DNA of 64,000 bases from Notamacropus eugenii (Eukaryota > Chordata > Mammalia > Diprotodontia > Macropodidae), in assembly GCF_028372415.1 (NCBI RefSeq), contig NC_092875.1:28527712-28591711 (forward strand), given 5' to 3'. Each line of letters opens with the position of its first letter. The first letter of the stretch is position 1. The translations under genes were made by a program, and so were the position numbers. This document shows, in pieces, positions 1-11,599 of this stretch. The notes under the pieces are model-generated. The model had not been told where the DNA came from. It made no database searches and saw only the letters and a list, made by a program, of their open reading frames with translations.

Positions 1-572
1 TGGAAAGGATTTTGTTCTGGGGGCTTTTTGTCCATGGTCTATCTAATTTTCTTGACTTGAGTTTTCCTATCTCAAAAATAAAGAACTGTGCAAGACACAG
101 CACTACAGGTTTAAATTTTTGCAGTGTCTTTGAAATCCCCTAATCACTTATGTCCCTAAACATAGGGATGGGGGGCAAATGGTGTTCAAAGAGAAAAAAC
201 CATGTCTTCAAAGCAACAGGCAAAAATCAAACTTTTTTTTTTTTAAAGCACCAGCTGTCAGCATCAGCATGACTGGCTTGCGGGGCCTGTCTTTCACTAT
301 AAGTATCTCAGTTATTACCTTTGATGCTTCCGTGGATCCATGAGTTCATCAACGTGCTGGTCAGACCCCATCCACACCATCTCCCTATGTCCCCCTCTAA
401 ACCATCCCTAAAGGGGGATAGGGTGGGGCTCTTCTGTCATTCTCTGGACTCTGGATGCCAGTGAAGTCCATCACTCATCATTGATACGTGAGCAGCGCAC
501 CTTCTTCTCTGGTCCTCCTAATGTGAGGACCAGGTTTTATCGACTTACTAGAGGTCATTTACATGTATTTCT

Positions 573-740
573 AGGGCAGCTTAGGTGGCATAGTAAATGG
601 ACTCATCTTCCTGAGTTCAAATCTTGGCCTCAGATACTTCCTATCTCGGTGACCCTGGGCAAGTCACTTCACCCTGTTTACTCAGTTTCCTCACCTGTAA
701 AAGCAGTTGGACACCATCTCTGTGAGTCACTTCAGCCAAA
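573..740 (+). mobile_element. Mar-1-type CORE-SINE, 3' truncated
   Basis: Begins with a diverged tRNA-like head (GGGCAGCTTAGGTGGCATAG) and carries the CORE motif GTGACCCTGGGCAAGTCACTT and CAGTTTCCTCACCTGTAAAA. It lacks the RTE-like tail. Confidence 0.75.
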
Positions 741-2850
741 TGATTGTCATCACCGCGTGTCAAATCTTTCAGTAGTGAGGTTTTCTAAACTTACACAGTC
801 TTATCCTTGGATGGCACATCCATATGCAAAACTTGTCTTGTTCATGGCATGGTTTGTATTCTGCCACCATAGCATTCTAGAACCCAGGGGCCACACTCCT
901 AATAATGAGGATCTAAGTAGGGCATTAGTGAAGGGTTACCATTAATAAGAACCTCAGCCAATCCCTGCATTTCCTACTGAGTTGGACAATGGAATTCATA
1001 CCAGATGAATTTTAAATACATTAATATTTTAAATACATTTAAATACATTAGTATTGCATGGTATCTGTGTAATTAAATGAGAGACTTAATCAGAAGGAAA
1101 ATCTTTTTTAAGAACTAAATGTGAAGCTTTTACCACCAGAGGGCACATTTTGCTACTTTTACAAATTCCTATCCTGTCAGACCTGCGAGATACCTTAAAG
1201 ATGTGTTCCAACGTCCTCTTAGATAAGGAATGGTCATCTTCCAGAATGAAGGATAAACACCAACAACGAGAATAGAAAAGGAAACTGAGGCCCATCTCAG
1301 CCACCTGAGAGCAGTCTTCTCTTTCTACTCCCTCCAGACTCCTAATTTTTTTAGGTCTACTGAAATACAAGTAATTCTGTTACATCCTGAAGGTTCCCAG
1401 GCCTTCCAAAAGCCCACGTCTTAAGTGGCTCCCAGAATTCTGCCTTGCTTTTCTTCCATGTGTCTGACCCTCTGTGCAGGAATCAAAAAGTCCAATGATC
1501 TTTTTAAGTGCAGGGGGATCATTTCTCAGGGTTTTCTGGACTTTCACAAGTCCATATTTTAAATGTTTTGGCATTATGCATCCTTTCTTTGTCTTTCCCT
1601 CTCCCCAAATCATTATTTCAGGCAGCTTCCTATTTTCTGTGGTCTAAATCCTTCTCATTAGATCAATATTTACTTCCCCCTCTGAATTCTAGTCCAGGAT
1701 TTGGTGTCATTGTGACTAGCCATCATCTATGTCTCAGGCACAGACCTGTGCCCCTCCCAGTTTGCTCAGCAAACTCCTCCTCACCCTGCCTGGCTGCTCA
1801 CCTGCTTTTCTGTGCCCCTTTGCTGCTTGCGCCCTCTTCTTGTCTGCTGTCTGTCCCAATTCCCAGGGTACCATCCATGTTGCCATCTAGCCAAGCTGTC
1901 TGTAAACGGCATCATGATTAAGGAGCTGACTCTCTTTACCCACTGTACCCACCCTGCTCCCAGGAGACCCACCACCAGCCAGCATGTTCCTGTGGAATGA
2001 AAAGTGAAGGAGACTGAAGCTATAAATTCTTGGCTGAGAAGTAGAGAGAAACTCGAAATAAAGTCTGTTGGGATAAATTAGCCACCTGAGTTAACTTTGC
2101 TTTAAACTGTCTGCCTGCTGTGAGCAGAAGCGGCCTCTCTGTGGAAGGCAGGTGTCAACTTTGTCTCCTGGTAGGACTCCTGATTTCCTTCCCCTTCCTA
2201 TCATCCTGTCTCCCCTTTCTAAATTTGGAAAGCAGAGAATACAAACAGCATGGGCCACAACCTGATTTCCCCCTTGTCCAGGTTACATCATCCTGAGCGC
2301 TCCCTGGGGGCTGCTTGCCTCTGAGTCTTTGCTAATCGGTTCCTCTTGCTACTGTTTACAGACAACCCTCAAAAAAGGGGATGTTTCCTTCGGTATTAGA
2401 AGTTTGGATTTTGTCAAAGCCATCCATGCTTTCAGAGACTTGTTATTGTCATGGTGTTACCACGGATTCTCTCGTTGGAAAGAAAACCCGTTGGTATTTT
2501 TTTAATTATATGGCTTTACTTTGAAGCGTGTTTAGTCAGGCTTTTTAAGAAATACTTCACTTCTTCTGGGTTGGAAACGGGAGTTTTCTTTTGATGAGGA
2601 AACTGAGGCATTTCACCGAAGATCTGCCAAAAGGCCAACAGTATATTGAAGTAGCTTCATGATACATCGTTTAAAACCATAACATTTTCATTCAAAAAGA
2701 CAACGGGTCCTTATTGTTATTGTCACTTCCCCAGCTTTGGCTCTCTCAGTCTAAGTAATTAGAAAGTGGGAAAGCAGGAGCAGTGGTTCTCCTGAGACAC
2801 AGGGCAGAGGCTAACCCTGGCAGTTTATAGGATCAAATGAGAAGCTCCTA

Positions 2851-3010
2851 CATCCAGACTAAGAAGGCACCTTGGAAGTTCTCTGGCTGAACCCTCTCAT
2901 TTTACAGATGAGGAAATTGAGGCATAGGGCCATTAAGTGACTTGGCCAAGGTGTCACAGGTAGTGTGTCAGAAGTGGTATTTGAACCCATAGCCTCTCAC
3001 TCAGAACAAG
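2851..3010 (-). mobile_element. MIR SINE
   Basis: Reverse-complement MIR core: TTTTACAGATGAGGAAATTG, then AGTGACTTGGCCAAGGTGTC and a TTTGAACCC segment. Old and diverged. Confidence 0.75.
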
Positions 3011-3079
3011 TGTTGTTTCTGCTCTATGCGATAACTTTCTTGAAGTATTTGAAAAACTCACATTTTTCATTTCTAGAAG

Positions 3080-3290
3080 CTGTGGTTGGGCAGCAACACT
3101 CAGGGGGAAGCAGACTGGCCTGGGAGGCAAGTTTGAGTTCTCCTGAACCAGGAGTGAAGCTCTTACCCTCTCACAGCTTCAGTTTCCTCTTCTGTCCAAT
3201 GGGGTTAATAATGTTTCTCTTACAGAGCTCATAGGTTTGCCATAAAGAAACAACTGTGCAATCCTTAAGGCACTACAACAGTGTTATTAA
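3080..3290 (+). mobile_element. MIR SINE
   Basis: Forward MIR core recognisable by CAGCTTCAGTTTCCTCTTCTG followed by CCAATGGGGTTAATAATG and a short tail ending in AGGCACTACAACAG. Diverged. Confidence 0.6.
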
Positions 3291-3295
3291 TAGTG

Positions 3296-3365
3296 TTCTG
3301 TAAGGAAAAACTTCCTAAAAATCAGAGCTCTCCAGAGTGAAAGGGGCTGCCTCAGGATGTTGTGA
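3296..3365 (+). mobile_element. CR1/L3-type LINE 3' fragment
   Basis: TAAGGAAAAACTTCCTAAAA followed by AGAGCTCTCCAGAGTGAAAG and GGGCTGCCTCAGGATG is the usual wording of CR1/L3 3' ends. Family recognised from memory. Confidence 0.6.
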
Positions 3366-3683
3366 CTTCTGGTACAATCTGGAATCTTTAAGGCCAGCCC
3401 TGGCCTTCTCTCACCTCCCGCACTGAGGCCCAGAGAGGTCCAAGTCACCGTAGACTGAAGATCCAACCCCGATGTCCTCTCTCTCCAAATGGGGCACATG
3501 AACCACTGAGGCAAAGTTTCCTCATGTACCCATAGTGTGACCTTGATGCCCTCTGAGGTCCTGCCAGCTCTGTGAGCCCTTCTGAGCTTATCATTCTTTA
3601 GGAAAGCACAAAGTTCTCCAGATAAGCTGCTGTGGAAAGGTGTGTTTTTATCCAATGTTGATTTGCCTCTCTTCTTCCAACAG

Positions 3684-3871
3684 AAAATCTGGAATATAAC
3701 ATGGAACCTCAAGAAATCTCTCACCCCGATGTTGGTCGCTATTTTTCAGAGTTTACTGGAACTCATTATGTAGCCAACACAGAGCTAGAAATCCGGTACC
3801 CAGAGGATTCAGAGTTTGTATGTGAGACAGTGCGGAATATTTACAGTCCCAAGAAAGAGGACAAAGAGTGA
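3684..3871 (+). CDS. FBXO21: FBXO21, last coding exon (C-terminus of F-box only protein 21)
   Basis: Encodes the last 61 whole residues plus two bases of a split Glu codon, ending with TGA at 3869-3871. It follows a good splice acceptor (CAG at 3681-3683), and the frame needs one base from the previous exon. The peptide starts ENLEYNMEPQEISHP and contains DVGRYFSEFTGTHY and ELEIRYPEDSEFV, which I recognise as the FBXO21 C-terminus just after or at the end of its YccV/HspQ-like (hemimethylated-DNA-binding-type) domain. FBXO21 is known as a substrate receptor of SCF (SKP1-CUL1-RBX1) E3 ubiquitin ligase; EID1 and ASK1 are reported substrates. The F-box itself is upstream and outside the window. 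Placement next to TESC on the same strand fits mammalian synteny and supports the call. The exon is open and intact. The extreme tail (IYSPKKEDKE) is the least conserved part from memory. Confidence 0.93.
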
Positions 3872-5696
3872 GAATGGACAGTGGACAGTGGCTGAGTGCG
3901 TGCATCTCTGCCACAGCAGCTGCTCTCTTCTCTGAGGACTGGCTTCTGGGAGCACATTGTCCCCATGGTCCTCAGGTTCCATCTCCAACCAGGAATTGCA
4001 CTTCTTAACCAATGATCTTGGCTACCTTCTAAGTTAAATAGTCCTACTGCGTGCTAGCACTCCGAGACGCATATGACATCACTGCCTCCAACAGGAGCAT
4101 AGTCATTTGGAAGGCAGGATGGTCAGTTGGTCAGTGATGCATCTTGTCCTGGGGAGACGATTTCTTAGGAATTATTGCTTTCAAGGTCTTATGGTCAGCA
4201 CTGTATTTAGCCTCTTAACCATTTTTTAAATCTTGTGCTTAATGTAGTTTGTGTCTATGAGGATTTAATTTTTTGAACAAGAAGGGGTTCTATGTGTTTA
4301 TAAGAATTTTTTAAATTGAATTTCCCTTGGAGTTGGTGCAATTGTAAGTCAAATTTGTCTTATTTATCCACGAGTTTAATTAAACATTTGGAAGTTAACT
4401 TGTAAGTGATCGCAGGAATGTGGCTGAAAAGTACTTGGGCCTCTCTTTTCAGAGACTCTCGTTTCAGTGAGTTTAATGGTCATTTGAACTTTCTTCCTGA
4501 TCTTTGAAACACAGAAAATGTGAAGCATCTTCTCTGATGTGTGAGGAGCCTTGTCCATTTTCCTGCTCTTGGTTCTTTGTCCTAGCTCGTGAATTCACTC
4601 GAGGCTGCTGTAGTCCATTCCTGTCACATTAAGTTATTTCAAGAACATTCATGAGAGAAATGTGCTCTGATGAGTTTTTCTATATGAACTCAATACTGTT
4701 GCCTTTAAACTATTTAAATTCGGTAAATGAAACAGTTCTTCCTCCAGGAAGTGATCATTGCCAAGGGCTCAGCTCAGTAATCTGTCACTTTCCCCAGCAT
4801 GGACGAGTGTCCATCTGCTGCTTAAAGCCGATTGGGTGCCTTCTCATGACACCTAACCTCTCAAGACCTAAGAAGGCAGTCTGATCACTTGTCTCACTTT
4901 TGACCTGAACAGCCTGCCAGAGAAGGAGAAGGAAATGAGCTGTCTCATACCCCTTAGGAAGTAGCTCAGGCCAGAAAAGCATCAGGACAAGCAAACTATA
5001 ATTAAGTTGCTTGGGGAAAGTCTGGGCTAGTAAACCAGTAGTCTGCTATTGTCTTCTTGAAGATTCACTTAGCTTTGGAATGTGGAGGCGCCAAGCATTT
5101 AAACAGCTTCGTCACTTGTTTGATAGACCCCTGTGCTTTTCAAAAGCTTGGCAACCCTAAAATGAGTTAATGCTGTCTTTAAGGGGAGTGGGTGCTGCTG
5201 CTGGAGACATCGTTTAATCCTGCGCCTGTAAGCTTAAGGCATTGCAATTGCTGTAGAGAAAATAAGACTCTCGGGAGGGGAGGTATGCTGCCCACTCCTC
5301 CACATTCTGGCTGTTGACTTGCATGCACTATTTCTCAATGTGTTGATGAATGTTTTATGTTTACACAGTAAAACCCTGGGGACCAGAGCAGCCCTGGGAA
5401 AGGCCACCACAGACCACCAGATACTAAATGAAGGCCACATAGCATTAGACAACCTCACGGAGACCATGGCCACACAGCTCCCACCAGCTCAGAAAAGAGC
5501 TCTGGCCACTCTCCATATCCCTCTTCTGTCCAGACTAAAGGCAGATCACCTGGACTGGAGTTTGGAAGTGTGCAAGTCAATGATCTTCCAGGGAGACTCT
5601 TGGAGAGCCTGTCCTGCTTAAGAGGGAGCACTTGACAATGAAATCTTATAGAAGTAAAGATCACAATATGGTTGGTTTTGACTTTGCTGAGACAAT

Positions 5697-5704
5697 TGTA
5701 AATA
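5697..5704 (+). promoter_or_regulatory. Pumilio response element (UGUAAAUA)
   Basis: Exact match to UGUANAUA in the FBXO21 3' UTR. PUM1/PUM2 bind this motif to lower mRNA stability or translation. A second copy lies about 210 bases downstream. Confidence 0.4.
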
Positions 5705-5914
5705 TGTATTTTAGACTGTTTTAAAATGTGCTCCTTAAGTGACCCTTCATTTGGTTCCAGGAAGCAGGTTCCAGCACTTAATGTAAGTTGTCCTTTGGGC
5801 ACTTTATATTTTTCTAAAAGTCTGTTTTGGACCCAATATGTCAGTAAATCGTAAGTTTCTCTTTAAAAATTGCCAAAACTTTTGTCCCCTTTAAAGCAGC
5901 CTATTACATTAATC

Positions 5915-5922
5915 TGTAAATA
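5915..5922 (+). promoter_or_regulatory. Second Pumilio response element (UGUAAAUA)
   Basis: Second exact UGUANAUA match in the same 3' UTR. Two copies in the last 600 bases make function a little more likely than a single chance hit. Confidence 0.4.
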
Positions 5923-6254
5923 GAACCTTTACAGTGTTAAAAAGTGTTAAATGTTTGGACGTATTTTCATCCCTTTTCCCCAAGTGAATACAAACACTTG
6001 AATTTTGAGATATAATTAACAAATGATTAATTACGTCCAGACTGTCAACAAAGGTGACCTACCAAATTTCTCATCATGCCCACAACCTAGAAGTGACATG
6101 AGTAAAATGTCTCACCTTTTCTGACCTAAAAATGGCCAAAAAAATGTATTCCATACTAAACTTTGTATAACACTGGAGCATAAAAGTGGGATAACTTTGC
6201 ATGTCTGATTTCACTGAAGGATTAATTTTTACAAGCCTGTGACTAATCATTCAG

Positions 6255-6260
6255 AATAAA
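6255..6260 (+). promoter_or_regulatory. FBXO21: Polyadenylation signal AATAAA of FBXO21
   Basis: AATAAA followed by a GT-rich stretch (TGTTTGTAATG). The expected cleavage is about 15-25 bases downstream. Confidence 0.65.
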
Positions 6261-6692
6261 TGTTTGTAATGCAAAATTTTACAGCTTTTTAATTATCACA
6301 TTGGGTGGGTGAGTGTCATAAAATAAGTGGTAGAAAGAGTGAGGCTTTGGTGTTCAGGCACATTAGCTCGTTGCAGAAACTTGGTCAGTGACTCTTGTGT
6401 TCCAAACAAGCTCTCAGTTAGCCCCCCTTGAGGCAGCGGGCTTTGGCAGCACGATTTAGATGGGAGAAAATTCATCTGGTTCTGATCAGTGTGTACGTTG
6501 TGATTCGGTTTAATTCTGTCTCCCTGGCCTGTGTGATTTATTCTTTCTGTCACGTCTTCAAAGACAGAGGCATTTTATTCAGAAAGTACTGTTTATCAAT
6601 CATTGTTACATTTTATGATGTCTCCATAAATCTACGTGTGGTTGCCATGACGGGCACTTCCAATTCTGGATTGTCTCACTTTCACAGTATTA

Positions 6693-6698
6693 AATAAA
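6693..6698 (+). promoter_or_regulatory. Possible distal polyadenylation signal
   Basis: A second AATAAA about 440 bases beyond the first, in repeat-free sequence. It could terminate a longer FBXO21 transcript. Confidence 0.3.
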
Positions 6699-6699
6699 A

Positions 6700-7548
6700 T
6701 CGTATCAGCATTTAAGGCTCTTCTGTATATCCTCATATCCTTTGTTCCCTAATATTAAGTCATCACTATTTGAGGTAAATAAAGGTAGAAGATCGAAGCC
6801 CTGCTTTCCACATTTCTTAAATGCCTTTATTATGGCAAGACAACATTTTGAAATTACTAAGATCAAATGAACTCCTGATGTGAATTTCCTGTTTGTTCCT
6901 GTGTTTAAGAAGCAAAGACGGGGGTACACACCAAATGAAAAGCCCTCCCCACCAAAAAAAAATGGTCCCCAGTATGTTTCAATGTATTTGTTATTTTTAG
7001 ATGACTTTTTCCCTGGGCATTCTAATGCCTCATTAGGTGCCGGTTTCTTCCCTGGTAGGAGGACTCATCAAAATCATGGGGGGTGGGAGTGAAAGATGGG
7101 GGGAGCTGGGTGTGTAACTACTGAGAGTTGAGATCTTGAGAAAGAAATATGGCATCTTTTTCACAATCATTAATTTTGTATCCCTCCAGAGCAGATACAT
7201 AGAACAACACCCAACCATTGACCAAGATGCTTACCAAAAGATGTCAACATTTAGCAAGAGTGGGTTGGTTCTTCCCGTGTGAACTGCATAGAGAGAGCCT
7301 CCCCCACCTTCTCTTCAACTGGGAGTGGTGGTGGGGAGGCAATAACAGATGGAGCAGTTGCTTGGAAGGGAAGGGGAGGTGTACAGGATTAAAACCAATA
7401 TATTTTTATAAAATCTCATTAAAAAAACTTGGAATGGAATGGAGAAGTAGCTGGTAGAGATGAATTAAAAGAACATCTGGGAGAAAAGAAAGGGAATTCT
7501 GCAGGTATTTAAGGAACTTCTATAGTATTTAGTGTTCCCTTTCTTAAA
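6700..7548. other. Intergenic, nothing recognised
   Basis: Unique-looking sequence between the FBXO21 3' end and the first intergenic SINE. Open frames here are short, overlap on both strands and resemble no family. Confidence 0.5.
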
Positions 7549-7742
7549 GGGGCAGCTATGTGGTGCAGTGGATAGAGTGGCTGGCCTGGAGTCAAGAGGG
7601 CATGAGTTCAAATCTGGCCTTAGACACAAGTTCCCTAACCCTATTTGCCTCAGTTCCTTATCTGTAAAATAAGAGCAGGAAATGACAAACCACTCCAGTG
7701 TCTTGGCCAAGAAACATAGAGCCAAATGTGACTGGACAACAA
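7549..7742 (+). mobile_element. Mar-1-type CORE-SINE
   Basis: Head GGGGCAGCTATGTGGTGCAG and TGGATAGAGTGG, a CORE with GCCTCAGTTCCTTATCTGTA, and a tail with AACCACTCCAGTGTCTTGGC ending near GACTGGACAACAAT. The middle is shortened. Confidence 0.85.
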
Positions 7743-8640
7743 TTTTCCTTGAAATGATTCAAGTTGTTGGAAAAAGTCTATATTCAAATTGGCAAAAAAA
7801 AAGAATGTAAGAATCCACATCATCTTCTGATGCAAAATATATGGTGGGGAGACTGAGACCTAATGTTGTACCATGCCTTGTGTTCCTCAACTAATAGATG
7901 TAAGAACTGAGACTCAAAAACACATCTTCTAGAATCAAACATAAATTCCTGTCTGACACATACCTTTCCTGCCTTTCCAGTTCCTCTTCTGCAGCTGTAT
8001 TGACCTACTTGAGGCACATGGAGGCTCATCTCTTACTTCTATGACTTTGCATTCTTCCTCCATCTTTGCAATGCTCTCGCTCCTCACTTAGGTTTAAACC
8101 TAAGTTTCCTTTGAAACCCATTGCTGTCCCCACCTTCCAGAGGACATTTTCTTATCTCTCCCCTTCAGTTACCATTAACTTCCCCTCCAATTTGAGACCT
8201 TTATGATGCGTTAATTTTGCTGGGTTTTAAAAAAAGTTTATTCATTGTTAGAAGAGGTGGCTCCCTAGGAGGGGAGGGGACATATTGGGAAAAGACATCA
8301 ATACATTGAAGAATAATTCTTTTTAGTTCTCCCTCCAGCCATAATTTTGGAAAGCACAAAGTCTGGATCTATTCTAATTTTTAAAAATAACTTGACCTCT
8401 TCTATTTAGGTCATGCATCCATTTTGAGCATGTTGTGTTATATAGCATAAGGTTTAGATCTAAACTTGATTTGTGCCCAAACTACATTCCTGCTGTCCCT
8501 GGCAGTTCTAGTTTAAAAAAAAAAAAAAAAGGATCCCTTCCCCCAATAACTCATGCTTTTCAAACACAGGACTACTATTTTTTATTTCTTCTGTTTCTTC
8601 CTCATTTAGCCTGTTCCCAGCCCCCATCTGCATCAACTTT
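7743..8640. other. Intergenic, nothing firmly recognised
   Basis: AT-rich sequence with a 17-base poly-A run near 8514-8530 that could mark the end of an unidentified + strand retroposed copy. No coding frame is supported. Confidence 0.45.
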
Positions 8641-10795
8641 TCTTTTTTTTTAATCAATGCCTAGTAGTTTTGATTACTGTTATTTTATAATATAGATTGT
8701 CGTTCCTATTTTTCTTATGATTTCCCTTTAAATACCTTTTCCTCAAATGAATTTTTTGTCGTTGTTTTGTTATGTACTATAAAGTATTCACTTGAAATTT
8801 GAGTGTTATAGCACTAATTCTATTAATTTAGTTAGTATAGTTTTTTATCCTTACTGACACACAGCTTAACCTTGGGCAGGAAATATCTCTCTGAAATTTT
8901 TCTTCTTTTATTCAAAGACTGCTTTCTGTGTTGTTGTTGTTTTTTTTATTTTGTATGTCTTAGTAGATTAATTCCCTGGTTATTTTATGCATTTTTAGTT
9001 GTTTTAATTATGTCTTACTCTTCTTGACTTTTGTTAGTACTATATAGAAAAAACCAATGATTGTTACAGATTTACCTTAAGTTTTTGTTTCCACTTCTTT
9101 GCCAATTCTCTGGGGTTTTCTAAGTACACTGTGTCGTCTGCAAGCAGGGTTATTTTGTTTCCTCTCTGCCAATATTGATTTTTGTCCTCCTGCATTATTG
9201 CCATAGCTAACATTTCTAGAGCTAGCTCATATAATATTGAGAAGGGGGGCATCTTTCTTTCACCTGTTTGAATTTAGAAAGCTTCTAGTCAGTGTTTCAC
9301 CACTGCAAACAATGTAAGAATTGTTAGCTCCTTGGTTTTAAACATAGGCGTGTGATCATATTAGAGAAAGGTCTTCTATTCTCATCCTTTTTTATGGAAT
9401 CTTAACATAAACAAGGGCAGCTGGATAGAGTGCCTAGAATCATCTCCCTGAGTTCAAATCTGGCCTCAGTTACTTACTAACTGGGTAACCCTGGGCAAAT
9501 TCCTTCACCCTGCTTGCCTCAGTTTCCTCATCTCTAAAATGAACTGGAGAAGAAAATGGTAAACCACTCCAGTATCTCTTCCCAGAAAACCTCAATAGGG
9601 TCAACAGAGAGTTGAACACTCCTGAAAACAATTGAAAAACGGCAACAGAAATGCATTTTGCCAAAGGCACTTTTTTCATCTACTGAAAAATCATATGCAG
9701 TTGTTACATTGGTTGTTTATGTGATTAATTATGATCATTGTTCTAATGCTGAATCACCCTCATGTCCCTGGCATGAATCTAATTTGGTCATAGTAAAGTT
9801 TTTTGTGGATATATTTTAATAGGCTCCTAGTGAGGACTTAGAGCCAAAATTTACATCAATATTCATTAGCGATACTTCTCTCTCTTTGCTTTTTTTTTCC
9901 TTTGTGGAGGTCACAGGACCAAATGTATCTCATAAAAGGAATTTGGTAGACTGTGTCTCTTTGGGGGGACATAATTTTTTAAATCAGATATTAATTTCTC
10001 TTTAAATTTTGATAGAATTCACTTGTAAATCCATCTGAACCAGTGATTTTCCCCCCTTTGATTTGTTCAATTAGCTTTCCTGAGAAGGGACTGCTTAATT
10101 TCTTTGTCTTGGCTTTTTGATTTTGGGGTTTTTTTTCAGATTTCTCTTTAGATAATTTATTTTTTGTAGATATTCATCAATTTCCTTTGCTTTCTTAGTT
10201 TTGCTGGTATGTAATTATGTATATAGTTCCTGATAACTTATTTCCTCTGTTATAAGTTCACTTCATTCATTTTTTATTTTGGTAATTTAATTTTCCTCTC
10301 TCTCTCTTTTCCTTAATCAGGTTAGCTAATGGTTTATTGATTTCAGTCAGTCCTCAAAAACCCAGCTCTTAGGTTTGTTTATCAGTTCTATAATCATTTT
10401 AGTTTCTAGTTCCTCAGAATCTGCTCTAATTTCCAAACTGCCTTCATTTGTACTTATTTTAAGGTTGTAATATATTTATTTTCTAATTTTCTAATTGCAC
10501 ACCCAGTTGATTAGTTTTCTTTTTCTAAATTGTTAACCTAAGTTTTCTCAGATATAAATTTCACCTTAAGGATTGCTTCAGCAGCATCCTCAAAGTTTTG
10601 GTATATTGCTTCATTTTTATCATTATTTTTGACGTCATTATTTATCATTTCTATCATTTTTTTACTTGGTCATTATTCAGGATGTTATTATTTATCATCA
10701 AGTGAGACCTCTATCTTTTGCTTATATGTCCTTTGTTACTAAGTACATCGTGGTCTAGAAAGGATGCCATCATATCTAGCTTTTAAACTAAATTT
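8640..10795 (-). mobile_element. L1 LINE, ORF2 reverse-transcriptase region (degenerate, antisense)
   Basis: Read on the - strand, 9252-9064 gives a fragment with LADDTVYLENP, the L1 ORF2 reverse-transcriptase active-site block. The order further along (10080-10700) fits ORF2 sequence upstream of the reverse-transcriptase centre. Many stops and frameshifts make it a dead copy. A Mar-1 SINE (9413-9655) splits it, and a MIR lies at its 5' side (10796-11040). It most likely belongs with the ORF1 remnant at 11.6-12.36 kb as one L1, although a separate HAL1-type copy cannot be excluded. Confidence 0.8.
9413..9655 (+). mobile_element. Mar-1-type CORE-SINE inserted in L1
   Basis: Head AAGGGCAGCTGGATAGAGTG, CORE TGCCTCAGTTTCCTCATCTC, and tail with AACCACTCCAGTATCTCTTC and a CAATTGAAAAACGGCAACAG end. 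L1 sequence resumes on both sides. Confidence 0.85.
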
Positions 10796-11040
10796 TTAAT
10801 TGACTTGAAGGTTTGCAAAGTACTTTATGTACTATCTCATTTGGTTCCCACAGCAATCCTGTAAAGTAAATGCTATTATCCCCATTTTAAAGATGAGGAA
10901 ACTGAGGCGGAGAGGCTGTGACTTACCTTAGGTCAATCAGTTAGTAAGCGTCTTAAGAGATGATTTGAACTCAGGTCTTCCTGACTCCAAATCCAACATC
11001 CTGTCTCTTGCATCACTTAGCCATCATTTAATCATAATTT
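10796..11040 (-). mobile_element. MIR SINE
   Basis: Near complete in reverse: TTGCAAAGTACTTTATGTAC, AAAGATGAGGAAACTGAGGC, TGAACTCAGGTCTTCCTGAC, ending near CATCACTTAGCC. Confidence 0.85.
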
Positions 11041-11599
11041 CTTTAGTGTTAACACATTTGTGTAAAGAGACTGTGGGATGCTGGTATGCTTGCTATGTCT
11101 ACCTCCTATTCCTTCCTCTGTGATTTGCCTTTCAATTTTATATCCTTAGTCTCTCTCCACCCCAAAGGCAGGAGAAGAAATTGAAAGCCCTTCATTCCCT
11201 GCTCTTTTCAAGTCCTGACCAGTCATTAACCACCTCCATATCTCAGCCTCTCCTCTCTCCATCTGGCAGGTGTTACTTTAGTGTATCCTGCTGTCTATAA
11301 TATTGCTTTATTAATAAGGAAATGGGATTGTTTTTGCCTGAAATAGTAAATCACTTCCTCTACCTTCTGTCCCAATTTTTCTTCATATACCAACAACCCC
11401 TTAGCTTCTTACATTACTGACATTCTCTTTGCCTTCTCATTGCCACTGAACCAGTATACAAGTCATTTTTTAAAAGAAAAAGCAAATATTTACCCACAAT
11501 TATGTCCTTTTACAGCCCCAGTCATAAGAAAATAAACAGTTCATTTCTTAGTCTTTCATTACTATGTGAAAGTATTTAACCTTCTGCTACTTGGTCAAT

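Larger units (their letters stand above)
1..3683 (+). other. FBXO21: FBXO21 last intron (3' part)
   Basis: Non-coding sequence leading into the FBXO21 terminal exon. It ends in a pyrimidine-rich acceptor (CTCTTCTTCCAACAG) directly before 3684. I looked for the preceding coding exon (the rest of the YccV-like domain) and did not find it, so the intron extends off the left edge. It contains a few SINE pieces listed separately. The stretch 740-2850 holds nothing I recognise apart from AT-rich and ordinary unique sequence. Confidence 0.8.
3872..6280 (+). other. FBXO21: FBXO21 3' UTR
   Basis: Follows the stop codon without recognisable transposons, in contrast to the flanking repeat-dense DNA, which fits a retained 3' UTR. 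Its length of about 2.4 kb ends near AATAAA at 6255-6260. Small open frames on either strand here (for example 5319-5621 and 5455-5802) show no family resemblance and are treated as chance. The right end is inferred from the polyadenylation signal only. Confidence 0.75.

Noticed and set aside
1086..1370. 94-codon antisense frame in the FBXO21 intron
   Set aside because: No homology recognised and no conserved splice sites; chance frame.
5319..5802. Open frames of 100 and 115 codons within the FBXO21 3' UTR
   Set aside because: No family motif, overlapping on opposite strands, and located in a 3' UTR.
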